Source: Faecalicoccus sp.
GTDB taxonomy: Bacteria > Bacillota_I > Bacilli_A > Erysipelotrichales > Erysipelotrichaceae
NCBI GenBank assembly: GCA_017941505.1
Contig: JAGAWH010000091.1
Location: 3,470 to 67,469, forward strand
Direction of reading: 5' to 3'
DNA length: 64,000 nucleotides
The translations under genes were made by a program, and so were the position numbers. The notes under the pieces were generated by a model, which worked only from the letters and a program-made list of their open reading frames with translations, ran no database searches and had not been told where the DNA came from. Within the stretch, counting starts at the first letter, position 1. Each line of letters opens with the position of its first letter. Shown in pieces: positions 53,752 to 61,259 of the stretch.

Positions 53752-53830
53752 TCAACACGTTTCTACATCAAGCCTTTGAATTTATGGTTAAATAACAAGA
53801 ATAATTTTGAAAAATAATTAAGTCTAATGA

Positions 53831-54151
53831 CTATTCAGGCATGTTCTTAAGAACTAATTCGCCCATGTTTTTGATTCCGCTAGGAATAGGTACATAAGCC
53901 TGAGGCGGAATAGAGATAACCGGTTTGCCAACCTTTTCACCAGAAGCCTGGAGGTTCTTTAAATACATCTTAGTCTGAGGAGATACTAAGAATAAATCGA
54001 AGTCAGAAGTTTCGATCCATTTAGCACCTTCAGTAGCGCCTACAGCGTCCATAGTGATGTCGTAACCATTCTGTTTAAACCAATCAGTAGTTTTAGCTGC
54101 CATCATAGATGAAGACATACCAGCTGCACAAATAATTAAAGCTTTTTTCAT
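53831..54151 (-). CDS. PTS lactose/cellobiose-family EIIB
   Basis: 106 aa. The N-terminus KKALIICAAGMSSSMMAAKT has the phospho-cysteine loop (Cys8) of the IIB lactose/cellobiose class. VSPQTKMYLKNLQ and VISIPPQAY follow the fold. It transfers phosphate from IIA to the sugar. First gene of the operon behind a long leader with a cre-like site. GGAGAGG precedes the ATG. Confidence 0.93.
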   Translation of the reverse strand: MKKALIICAAGMSSSMMAAKTTDWFKQNGYDITMDAVGATEGAKWIETSDFDLFLVSPQTKMYLKNLQASGEKVGKPVISIPPQAYVPIPSGIKNMGELVLKNMPE

Positions 54152-54550
54152 GATAATTTTCCTCTCCTTTTAGATTCTCTTAATCTTTAATTGTAGCGAA
54201 ACATTAAAGAATGCTTTAACTTAGACAAAACGCTTTTTATTTCCTGCAAAACAAATTCTCTTCCATCAATTCTGCTTTTTCTTCCATCTGTTTCTTCATA
54301 TTTTGATCAGCTTAATAACCGCACGCTTCACAAAAAATAAAGATTCAAACAGTGTCCAAAACAAAACTGAATTCGAATCATTTGGACCACAAAAAAGTCC
54401 AAAGCAGTTTTATCTCTGCTGTGTTTATTTTAAACCATTGACTAAACAAAAACAACATGTTTTCACCAAATGAATTTGATTTTTTTTAAAATGTAAACCG
54501 TTACAAAGATTTCCAAGAATTTTTGATAGTTTATTTATTTTATAAAAAAA
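54152..54550 (-). promoter_or_regulatory. Long control region of the PTS operon
   Basis: About 400 bases without a gene. A cre-like site ATGTAAACCGTTACAA (about 54490-54505, one mismatch to WTGNAANCGNWNNCWW). A probable promoter TTGTTT-17-TAAAAT on the minus strand near 54430-54460. A TTTGGAC/GTCCAAA inverted repeat (54381-54403) in the leader. A 17-codon frame near 54245-54300 has no clear ribosome site. A leader of about 270 bases suggests catabolite repression plus a leader-level control. Confidence 0.5.
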
Positions 54551-54575
54551 TGCTCTACCCTTATCCGGTAGAACA
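54551..54575 (-). terminator. Terminator of the Dlt-like operon
   Basis: Minus strand stem TGTTCTACC / GGTAGAGCA (one G-T) with a short loop, then TTTTTTT. Confidence 0.85.
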
Positions 54576-54589
54576 TTCATTTCTTTCAT

Positions 54590-55546
54590 TCAATCCAGTC
54601 CGTTTATTTCTTTAAAAGTTTTTAATGCCTCATCCCATGATACAAACTTTTCATCCTGTCGATGGTCTTGCAGCGTGAAATGTTCATGCATATAATCCGC
54701 CAGATAATTTGTCACTTTTAAAGCGCCTGAATAATTTAAATGGGCTCCTTTATCTCTGGTATCCTGTTTCCAATCCATGGCATCGGCAAATTCCAGATTC
54801 AAATCAATAAAGGGTAAATCTTCTTGGGCTGCATATTCGTTGACCGCATTGTATTTGGCATATGACCAATCCGTTACATTAGGTACGCGGAACAAAACCA
54901 ATTCTATATTATTTTCTTCACATATTCTCTGTATCTGTTTGATCACAAATCGATTCAACAACGGGATAGGTTCTACCTGCCCGGTATCCGCCATGTGATC
55001 GGGTACTTCTTCTAAAGGATCTGCATCCTTAAAGAAGTTAAATCCTTTATTGGGATCCTTATAGGAATAATATCTTTCTCCGGTAAAATCTCTCAGCTTT
55101 AAGCTTTTCCAGCGGTTGTGATATTCAAATAACGGGAATACTCTTCCCAGATACTCCTCTGCCAGATCGGCTGCCTGCTGTTCCGTAAAAAATACTTCTG
55201 CCTCAAGAAAGACCACAGATGGATGCTGCCTTTCTAATAAAGCTTCCAAAATCGATTCTGTATAGAATAACTGCTGTCCCGGCGTCGCACAATTGTAAGA
55301 GGTAATTCCGTATTTTTCATAAACATTTAACGGAGATACCCCTGCCCAGGCTTCGCTGTCACCAATAAATACGACATCAACCGTATTGACATCTTCTCCT
55401 AAGATACCGGCTGCGCTGATATTGCTCATACCATAGCCTTCCGCATTATCTTTAGGATCAAAAATCTTAGAAAGGCCCCAGAATAGAATCACAAGACCAA
55501 TCAGAAAGAACAGGGTTCGAAGCACATACTGTTTGTTGATCTTCAT
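54590..55546 (-). CDS. SGNH-fold DltD-like membrane protein
   Basis: 318 aa from ATG (MKINKQYVLRTLFFLIG) behind AGGGGGTG. One N-terminal TM anchor (about 8-28), then an extracytoplasmic SGNH-type domain: VVFIGDSEAWAGVSP (GDS with catalytic Ser), ATPGQQLFYTE, and DKGAHLNYSGALKV (DxxH with catalytic His). DltD has the same Ser/His arrangement but is longer (about 390 aa); AlgJ/AlgX-like acyltransferase partners are also similar. Last gene of the operon, 12 bases after the MBOAT gene. With it, it probably completes ester transfer to a cell-surface polymer. Confidence 0.75.
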   Translation of the reverse strand: MKINKQYVLRTLFFLIGLVILFWGLSKIFDPKDNAEGYGMSNISAAGILGEDVNTVDVVFIGDSEAWAGVSPLNVYEKYGITSYNCATPGQQLFYTESILEALLERQHPSVVFLEAEVFFTEQQAADLAEEYLGRVFPLFEYHNRWKSLKLRDFTGERYYSYKDPNKGFNFFKDADPLEEVPDHMADTGQVEPIPLLNRFVIKQIQRICEENNIELVLFRVPNVTDWSYAKYNAVNEYAAQEDLPFIDLNLEFADAMDWKQDTRDKGAHLNYSGALKVTNYLADYMHEHFTLQDHRQDEKFVSWDEALKTFKEINGLD

Positions 55547-55558
55547 TATGTACACCCC

Positions 55559-57151
55559 CTAGAAATTCGCGTAAACCGGGTCCATCGGGATATACCCAAC
55601 CCCATAGGCACCAAATATAATCACAAATAAAATCAATCCATAATAGAATGCCCAGCGTACCGGTATCGGTTTTTTCGCAATTTCTTCGCGAATCCGGACT
55701 CCTCTTTCTTTCAGAAGCGATACCGCAAAGATAATCACTAAGGTAATCCCTACGATTAAATAATCCTGAATATCAAGTCCCATATTCATTAAGGTACCGT
55801 CAAAGAGCGGAGCAAAGCTGAACTGGGTAATCAATTTTTTAAACATGACAAGTCCGCTGCTAAGGCCATGCGCATTAAAAAACATTTCTCCGATAATAAC
55901 CAAAAGACTGGTACGAATGATTCTAAAATAACGATAAGGTTTACCGTCCCGATTGATTTTCAATTTTTCCGTCAACTTCTGACCTGTCGGTGTTATAAGA
56001 GATGCGCCAAGTATCAAAACAAAGTGATACATTCCAAAGAAAATATAATTCCAGCCAACACCATGCCATAACCCGTTTGAAAGCCAAACCGCAAATAAGG
56101 CAATACCACCCACAAGCACAGGCCCATAGTAGCGGTCAATCTTCTTTCTTGCGCTTAATGTCAATTTTTTCATAAATTTCGACATAGAAATTGGATAAAA
56201 GACATAATCTTTAAACCACGTTCCTAATGTAATATGCCAGCGCGTCCAGAATTCGGAAATAGATTGTGAGAAAAATGGCTGTTTGAAGTTTTCCGGTAAG
56301 GTGATTCCAAATACCTGACCCACTCCAATGACAATATCAATGGTGCCGGAGAACTCACAATACAATTGAATGGTATAGGCAATTGCTGCCACAAACATCA
56401 TAAAGCCGTTGTAGCTGTTGAAATTTGTATATAATTCCTGAACAAGAGGATTAATGCGGTCAGAGATGACCCTTTTTTTCATTACACCCCAGCCGATTCT
56501 CTGCAGCCCAAAGGTAAAATTCACATATGTAATAGAATTGCCTTCCCACAGTTTTTCAGCCGTTTGAGAATATCGGCAGATAGGGCCTTCCATCAGGCAT
56601 GGAAAAAAGGATAAAAACAAGAATAAACGAAAGAAATTATGATCTGCTTTAATGGTTCCCCTATAAACATCTGCCATATAGGATATAGCTTGAAAGCTGT
56701 AAAAGGAAATACCGATTGGCAGAACAAAAGCCGGTATAGGAAGGGATACCGCTACGTTCAGATTGTTGAATAAAACTTGTAAATTAGAAAAGAAAAAAGC
56801 TGTGTACTTTAAAACCAATAACGTACCTATATGTAAAACAGCACCCAACGTTAAAAACCTGGCTTTTTTCTTTTGGATTTGCTGTTTTAACTCTTTTCTT
56901 TCTGCTCTTTCCAATGTTTTTTTCTTTGTATCAAATTCATTTTGAAGGGAATCCATCTTTATGCCCGTATAGTACATAATAAGGGCAGAAGCGATGATAA
57001 AAACAATGAGTTTTCCACTGATCAGATAAAAGAGAAGACAATCCAGAAACAATAAACTCATCCATCGTTTGGACTTCGGTGTTATCTGATACAGACAAAA
57101 TGAAAACGGCAAAAAGCCAAACAAGAAAAACAACGAGTGGTAGGAAGACAA
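55559..57151 (-). CDS. MBOAT acyltransferase, DltB/AlgI-like
   Basis: 530 aa polytopic protein starting with TTG (GAGGAGG 6 bases ahead, start overlapping the carrier-protein stop). MBOAT signatures FWTRWHITLGTWFKDYVFYP and NGLWHGVGWNYIFFGMYHFV, the latter with the conserved catalytic-region His. Length is closer to AlgI-type (about 480-520) than to B. subtilis DltB (395). A charged helical insert (about 70-100, KTLERAERKELKQQIQKKKA) is unusual. It should take an acyl or aminoacyl group from the carrier protein and move it across the membrane. Confidence 0.85.
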   Translation of the reverse strand: MSSYHSLFFLFGFLPFSFCLYQITPKSKRWMSLLFLDCLLFYLISGKLIVFIIASALIMYYTGIKMDSLQNEFDTKKKTLERAERKELKQQIQKKKARFLTLGAVLHIGTLLVLKYTAFFFSNLQVLFNNLNVAVSLPIPAFVLPIGISFYSFQAISYMADVYRGTIKADHNFFRLFLFLSFFPCLMEGPICRYSQTAEKLWEGNSITYVNFTFGLQRIGWGVMKKRVISDRINPLVQELYTNFNSYNGFMMFVAAIAYTIQLYCEFSGTIDIVIGVGQVFGITLPENFKQPFFSQSISEFWTRWHITLGTWFKDYVFYPISMSKFMKKLTLSARKKIDRYYGPVLVGGIALFAVWLSNGLWHGVGWNYIFFGMYHFVLILGASLITPTGQKLTEKLKINRDGKPYRYFRIIRTSLLVIIGEMFFNAHGLSSGLVMFKKLITQFSFAPLFDGTLMNMGLDIQDYLIVGITLVIIFAVSLLKERGVRIREEIAKKPIPVRWAFYYGLILFVIIFGAYGVGYIPMDPVYANF

Positions 57152-57379
57152 TTAGTCCTCCTCTACCAGGCGTTCTACCATTGCGTTCAGTGCTTCAACA
57201 GAATTAAAATTCTTCGGAACGATTTCAACCGCAGGAATGATAATATCAAATTCCTCTTCCAATTGGGCTACCAGCGATATGATAGACAGTGAGTCAAGAA
57301 AATGACCGTCAATCAAATCAGTCCTGTTTACATCCAAATCGGGGTTAATATCCAATAAAATCTCTTTAATTTTGTCCAT
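57152..57379 (-). CDS. Acyl/aminoacyl carrier protein, DltC-like
   Basis: 75 aa. Helical, acidic, with the phosphopantetheine site in GHFLDSLSIISLV (Ser30, D-S-L). It is similar in size to DltC (78 aa). It sits between the decarboxylase (14-base gap) and the MBOAT gene, so it should carry the activated group from the adenylating enzyme. The SSL-like region lacks features that would tell D-alanyl from other acyl cargo. Confidence in a carrier role is high. Confidence 0.88.
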   Translation of the reverse strand: MDKIKEILLDINPDLDVNRTDLIDGHFLDSLSIISLVAQLEEEFDIIIPAVEIVPKNFNSVEALNAMVERLVEED

Positions 57380-57393
57380 TTTCTATCCTCCTG

Positions 57394-58584
57394 TTATCTA
57401 TAATGCGGTCCATTGATCTTCGATGTTTTAATATCAAACCGAACAGATTGCATTTTATCTCCTTTTTTCAAAATAATATCGGGCAGATTTCTTGTTAAGA
57501 ATAAAGAAATCCCTTCTGTAGGACAATAAGCCCCTGCCCTTTCAAAGACAAAGACATCACCAATTCTAAGATCAGTAATCGGCAGACTCTTAATCAGTAT
57601 ATCATTGACAGAACATAAAGCGCCACAAATATTCCATTCTGCAGCATCTCCTTTTATAGGATGATCCTGACACAAATGAAATGGTGGAGTTCGCATGCCC
57701 ATATTCTGCCCATAATAAGTGATTTGATGGATACCTCCATCCACAATCGCAAAACGAACATTCTTGTTGATTTTCGTATCGACAACCGTTGTTATATAAG
57801 AACCACAGCTGGCCGCAATGGTTCTTCCCATTTCCAAAACGATTTCAACATCCAAATCTATATCCCGCAACAATGACTTAAAACTTCTTAAATAGGTTTC
57901 TTCATCAAAATCTTCGCTAAAATAATCGATAGGAAGACCCGGTCCGTATTCAAAACTCTTCGCATCAAATCCATAATCACGTTTTAAGCGGCGAATTAAT
58001 TTAACCATACGGTTCATTTCTTTCTGCAGTACCTTAATGGAATGCTTCTGCGTTCCGGAAAAATATTGAATACCGACAATATTTAAATAAGAATAATGAC
58101 TTTGATTCCGGATAATTCCGAAAATTGTATCTGCATCCATTCCAAACTGATTAACGCTGGTTAAGCGTAAGATGACATCCAGAGACTGCTTATATTTTTT
58201 GGATAAGCGGTCCAGCAGATCCAATTGAGAAAGTGATTCTACCGTATACTTTCCAATCGATAGTTTATTTTCCAAATAGCTTTGAATATCCTGTTCTGCC
58301 TTATAAACTCCCGATAAGACAATTTTAGAAAGGTCGATATTCTGGTCAAGACAAACTTCAAATTCCCCCGGTGAACAGATTTCGTAATAATCGATCATCG
58401 GTTCGATTTCCTTCACTATAAATGTATTTGCCTTAGCCGCATAAGCCAGCTTTACATTTTGAGGCAGAGAATCCCGCAAATGTTGAACCCTTCCTGCTAA
58501 TTCGTCGATATCAAAACAATACAGCGGCGTCTGGTAGTTTTGAAGCAGTTCTCTAATTTCATTATCGTCCACGATAAGCACCAT
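57394..58584 (-). CDS. Fold-type III PLP-dependent decarboxylase in the Dlt-like operon
   Basis: 396 aa, related to LysA/ornithine decarboxylase. LAYAAKANTF carries the PLP Lys (about 48); FEYGPGLPIDYF replaces the usual glycine-rich phosphate loop; EMGRTIAASCG matches EPGR; ICGALCSVNDIL holds the catalytic Cys; AGAYCPTEGIS matches AGAYG. In LysA the residue after Cys is the substrate-binding Glu (CES), in ornithine decarboxylase Asp (CDG); here it is Ser (CSVND), like the CTPLD pattern of decarboxylases acting with carrier proteins (BtrK, exosortase-associated). It therefore probably does not bind a free diamine amino acid. It overlaps the adenylating gene and precedes the carrier gene. Confidence 0.8.
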   Translation of the reverse strand: MVLIVDDNEIRELLQNYQTPLYCFDIDELAGRVQHLRDSLPQNVKLAYAAKANTFIVKEIEPMIDYYEICSPGEFEVCLDQNIDLSKIVLSGVYKAEQDIQSYLENKLSIGKYTVESLSQLDLLDRLSKKYKQSLDVILRLTSVNQFGMDADTIFGIIRNQSHYSYLNIVGIQYFSGTQKHSIKVLQKEMNRMVKLIRRLKRDYGFDAKSFEYGPGLPIDYFSEDFDEETYLRSFKSLLRDIDLDVEIVLEMGRTIAASCGSYITTVVDTKINKNVRFAIVDGGIHQITYYGQNMGMRTPPFHLCQDHPIKGDAAEWNICGALCSVNDILIKSLPITDLRIGDVFVFERAGAYCPTEGISLFLTRNLPDIILKKGDKMQSVRFDIKTSKINGPHYR

Positions 58585-60094
58585 CCTTTGCCGCTTGAAG
58601 CATAGCTTTGCGGTCTGTCTTTCCGTTTTTTGTAAGCGGCAGACTGTCTAATTGATAAATTGAGCGTGGAATCATATAGGTCGGAAGTACGATCTTCAAT
58701 TTTTCAATAAACTGAGTTTTATCAATATTTCCTGCATAGAAACAATAAATTCGTTTTTTCTCATCATCAAAGGCAGCGGAACACTGCATAACTTCCTCTA
58801 TATTCAACGCCTGTTTTTCTATTTCTTCCAATTCGATACGATGACCTTGATATTTGATTTGGAAATCTTTCCTTCCCTCAAACATCAATTCACCTTTATC
58901 GTTATATGAACCCAAATCCCCACTGCGATAAATTCTTTCATAGAATCTTGTCTGCAATGGATTTTGCACAAAATGTTTCTCGGTCTGTTCCGGATTGTTG
59001 AAATATCCGATTCCGACAGATCTGCCCTTAATGCAGATTTCACCTGTTATAGATGTGTCCGTTACCTTTTGATCATTTTCATCCAGCAAGAATACCTCTT
59101 CATTTTTAAAAGCAGTTCCAATCGGAATACCATTTGTATAATCGCGATTTGAATCAATCACATGATACGTACAGTTACAGGTGATTTCCGTAGGACCGTA
59201 TAAATTGATAAAACGGGCATTTGGTAAAGCTTTCTGCCATGTCTTCAAATGTTTTAAAGGCATGACTTCTCCGCTGAACATCACAGTATCAATTGTATCC
59301 GGTGTTTTGTAGTCCAGTGCATGGAATACACAAACTAAACTCAATGCAGAAACTGCCCATATCAACATCGTAGCATTATGTTCACATAAATAATCCATGA
59401 GCTCTACCGGTGCTGAGAAAAGACGTTTCGGAATAAGAATCAGAGTCGCCTGTGCTTTTAATGCAGAATATATATCCTTTACCGAAACATCAAAGTCAAA
59501 GGGAGCCTGATTGGCAATCCGTGCTTTATCATCAATTTCAAAAGTATCCGTAAATACGTCAATAAATTCAATAACAGATTGATGAGAAATCATAACACCT
59601 TTAGGAACACCTGTTGATCCGGATGTAAAGTTAATATACAAAGGATCAACATCAACCGAATTTTGAACCTGCATTTCTAATTGACTGTCCTCAAGGGTTG
59701 ATTCCTTTTTTAAATCATCAATTAAACATATTTCTACATTGGGAAAAACATCGCAGGCATGTTCAAATAAATCTTTGGAAGTGATCACAATACGAGCCTG
59801 TAATACAGATTGAATCTGCTCTAGGCGATAATCTGTATGATCCGGATTGTAAAGTGAATAATAGTTTCCGGAATAGGCGGCTGCGAAAAAGGCGCATAGA
59901 GCATCATTTGATTTCTCCATGTATACTGCAACCGGTTCATGAATAATTTGTTTCTGCATTAGATGTTTTGCGACATTGCGGCTGAAAGTACGCATTTGTT
60001 CAACAGTAAGTGTACCATTCTGATCAACAAAGGCTTCTTTCTCTGGCTGCTGCCTGTAAAACTCTTCTAATAAAAACATCACATTATGAATCAT
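58562..60094 (-). CDS. DltA-like adenylating enzyme (amino acid--carrier protein ligase)
   Basis: 510 aa from ATG (MIHNVMFLLEEFYRQQ) behind GAAGGGGGC; an in-frame ATG 20 codons earlier would lie before this site. Length equals DltA (about 505). ANL-enzyme motifs: INFTSGSTGVPKGVMI, FDFDVSVKDIY (amino-group Asp), TVMFSGEVMP, NLYGPTEITCNCTY, YRSGDLG and PLTKNGKTDRK (A10 Lys). In Bacillus DltA the MFCGEVLP Cys helps select D-Ala; here it is Ser, and the segment after YGPTE differs (ITCNCTY, not ATVAVT). The substrate may not be D-Ala. First gene of a five-gene operon. Confidence 0.82.
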   Translation of the reverse strand: MIHNVMFLLEEFYRQQPEKEAFVDQNGTLTVEQMRTFSRNVAKHLMQKQIIHEPVAVYMEKSNDALCAFFAAAYSGNYYSLYNPDHTDYRLEQIQSVLQARIVITSKDLFEHACDVFPNVEICLIDDLKKESTLEDSQLEMQVQNSVDVDPLYINFTSGSTGVPKGVMISHQSVIEFIDVFTDTFEIDDKARIANQAPFDFDVSVKDIYSALKAQATLILIPKRLFSAPVELMDYLCEHNATMLIWAVSALSLVCVFHALDYKTPDTIDTVMFSGEVMPLKHLKTWQKALPNARFINLYGPTEITCNCTYHVIDSNRDYTNGIPIGTAFKNEEVFLLDENDQKVTDTSITGEICIKGRSVGIGYFNNPEQTEKHFVQNPLQTRFYERIYRSGDLGSYNDKGELMFEGRKDFQIKYQGHRIELEEIEKQALNIEEVMQCSAAFDDEKKRIYCFYAGNIDKTQFIEKLKIVLPTYMIPRSIYQLDSLPLTKNGKTDRKAMLQAAKDGAYRGR

Positions 60095-60249
60095 GAAAAG
60101 AATGCCCCCTTCTATTTCATACCAATGCATTTTATATCTTATCAAATCTTGCACCGTTTTGCTTAAAAAATTGTATTAGGGTTAGGTTAAATTTATGAAA
60201 AATTATCGGGGGTACGATTTTTTTGTATTTTTTTATCACCAATCAAAAA
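60095..60249 (-). other. Upstream region of the Dlt-like operon
   Basis: About 155 bases. It contains AACCTAACCC on the minus strand (near 60174-60186), AT-rich tracts, and TAAGAT/TATAAAAT as possible -10 boxes without a clear -35. No terminator, leader hairpin or ORF was found. Confidence 0.35.
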
Positions 60250-60276
60250 AAGTGGGTATAAAATTCCAACCCACTT
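60250..60276 (-). terminator. Terminator of the esterase gene
   Basis: Minus strand stem AAGTGGGT / ACCCACTT, 11-base loop, then TTTTTTT. It overlaps the stop codon. Confidence 0.88.
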
Positions 60277-61183
60277 AAGTATTCTTCTTAATAAATTGAT
60301 CGATTATTTTAAGAACTTCCGAATTTCCGAACTCCGCACCTCCATGATCGGCCCCTTTCACAAGATAGAAGTAAGCTTCATGACCAGTTTCAATTAAACG
60401 GTTATATACGGCTGCACTGCAGCTTGGATTGACTGTTCGATCCTTTGTCCCATGGAAGATCAACACCGGTTTAATATCTGTGTTTTCATCGATGACGCAA
60501 TCGATGGAAAGCTTTCTTTTCATTTCTTCATTTTTATTTAAATCAATACCGCCGGCTACCATACCTTCCGGCGAATCCGGCATGCAGTGATTGGTAGTGA
60601 TGGGATTGGAATCCTCAGCCATAAACGTTGTTGATCCATAAAAATTAATAATACAGCTGCACTCGGCCGAGATGCCCGGATAGATATTATCCTTTGTATC
60701 ATCATTGTGCATAAGTCCTGCATAAACTGCGGTATGACCGCCCGATGAGTTGCCTGCCATAATGATCTTATCCGGATCCAAATCATATAAATCCGCATTT
60801 TTGCGCATAAAGCGGACTGCGTTTTTCGCATCAATAATCTGCGCTGGGAAAGAGGCAATACCGGAATGGCGGTATTCCACAATCGCGCATACATATCCCA
60901 TTTGAGCATACTTAGATACCAAAGGAATATCCCCATATACATCCTGCTTCATCCATGCAGAGCCCTGTACATAAATAATACATGGATATTTCTTTGTCCC
61001 TTCCGGATGATTTCGAGATCTTGGCATCAATATTTGCAGATGTAAAGGGACGCCATCCATCACAGCGTATACTACATCGGGAATGTATTTTGCTCGTATT
61101 TCATCTCCGGTTGTTTCAATCATCGGAACACCTTCCATTATGAATTCTGGATATTCATCATATGTCCAATTTTTTAGTTCCAT
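60275..61183 (-). CDS. Alpha/beta hydrolase (BD-FAE/HSL-like esterase)
   Basis: 302 aa, cytosolic. Nucleophile elbow MAGNSSGGHTAVYA (GNSSG, central Ser), acid in FHGTKDRTVNPS, His in KGADHGG. YVQGSAW replaces the HGGxW oxyanion loop of hormone-sensitive lipase relatives, as in BD-FAE-like esterases. SDPIT-type and KNAVRFMRKNADLYDLDP blocks fit prolyl-oligopeptidase-fold esterases. The substrate may be acetylated or feruloylated sugars. It is a single gene with its own terminator between the SBP/symporter genes and the Dlt-like operon. Confidence 0.82.
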   Translation of the reverse strand: MELKNWTYDEYPEFIMEGVPMIETTGDEIRAKYIPDVVYAVMDGVPLHLQILMPRSRNHPEGTKKYPCIIYVQGSAWMKQDVYGDIPLVSKYAQMGYVCAIVEYRHSGIASFPAQIIDAKNAVRFMRKNADLYDLDPDKIIMAGNSSGGHTAVYAGLMHNDDTKDNIYPGISAECSCIINFYGSTTFMAEDSNPITTNHCMPDSPEGMVAGGIDLNKNEEMKRKLSIDCVIDENTDIKPVLIFHGTKDRTVNPSCSAAVYNRLIETGHEAYFYLVKGADHGGAEFGNSEVLKIIDQFIKKNT

Positions 61184-61224
61184 AAAATAGTTCTCCTCCT
61201 TATATTCTTATTTTATCATTGAAA

Positions 61225-61254
61225 CAAAAAAACAGAGTGATAAATTCACTCTGC
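61225..61254 (-). terminator. Terminator of the SBP/symporter operon
   Basis: Minus strand stem CAGAGTGA / TCACTCTG, 5-base loop, then TTTTTTT. Confidence 0.9.
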
Positions 61255-61259
61255 TCAAA

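Noticed and set aside
54590..60094. Ordinary D-alanylation dlt operon
   Set aside because: The extra decarboxylase, the altered adenylation pocket and the AlgI-sized MBOAT argue against a simple dltABCD label, although D-Ala cannot be excluded from sequence.
60170..60190. AGGGTTAGGTT, resembling a telomere-like repeat, shared with an intergenic site near 15661
   Set aside because: Only one and a half units in each place. A shared 11-mer in 64 kb can occur by chance and the flanks do not align.
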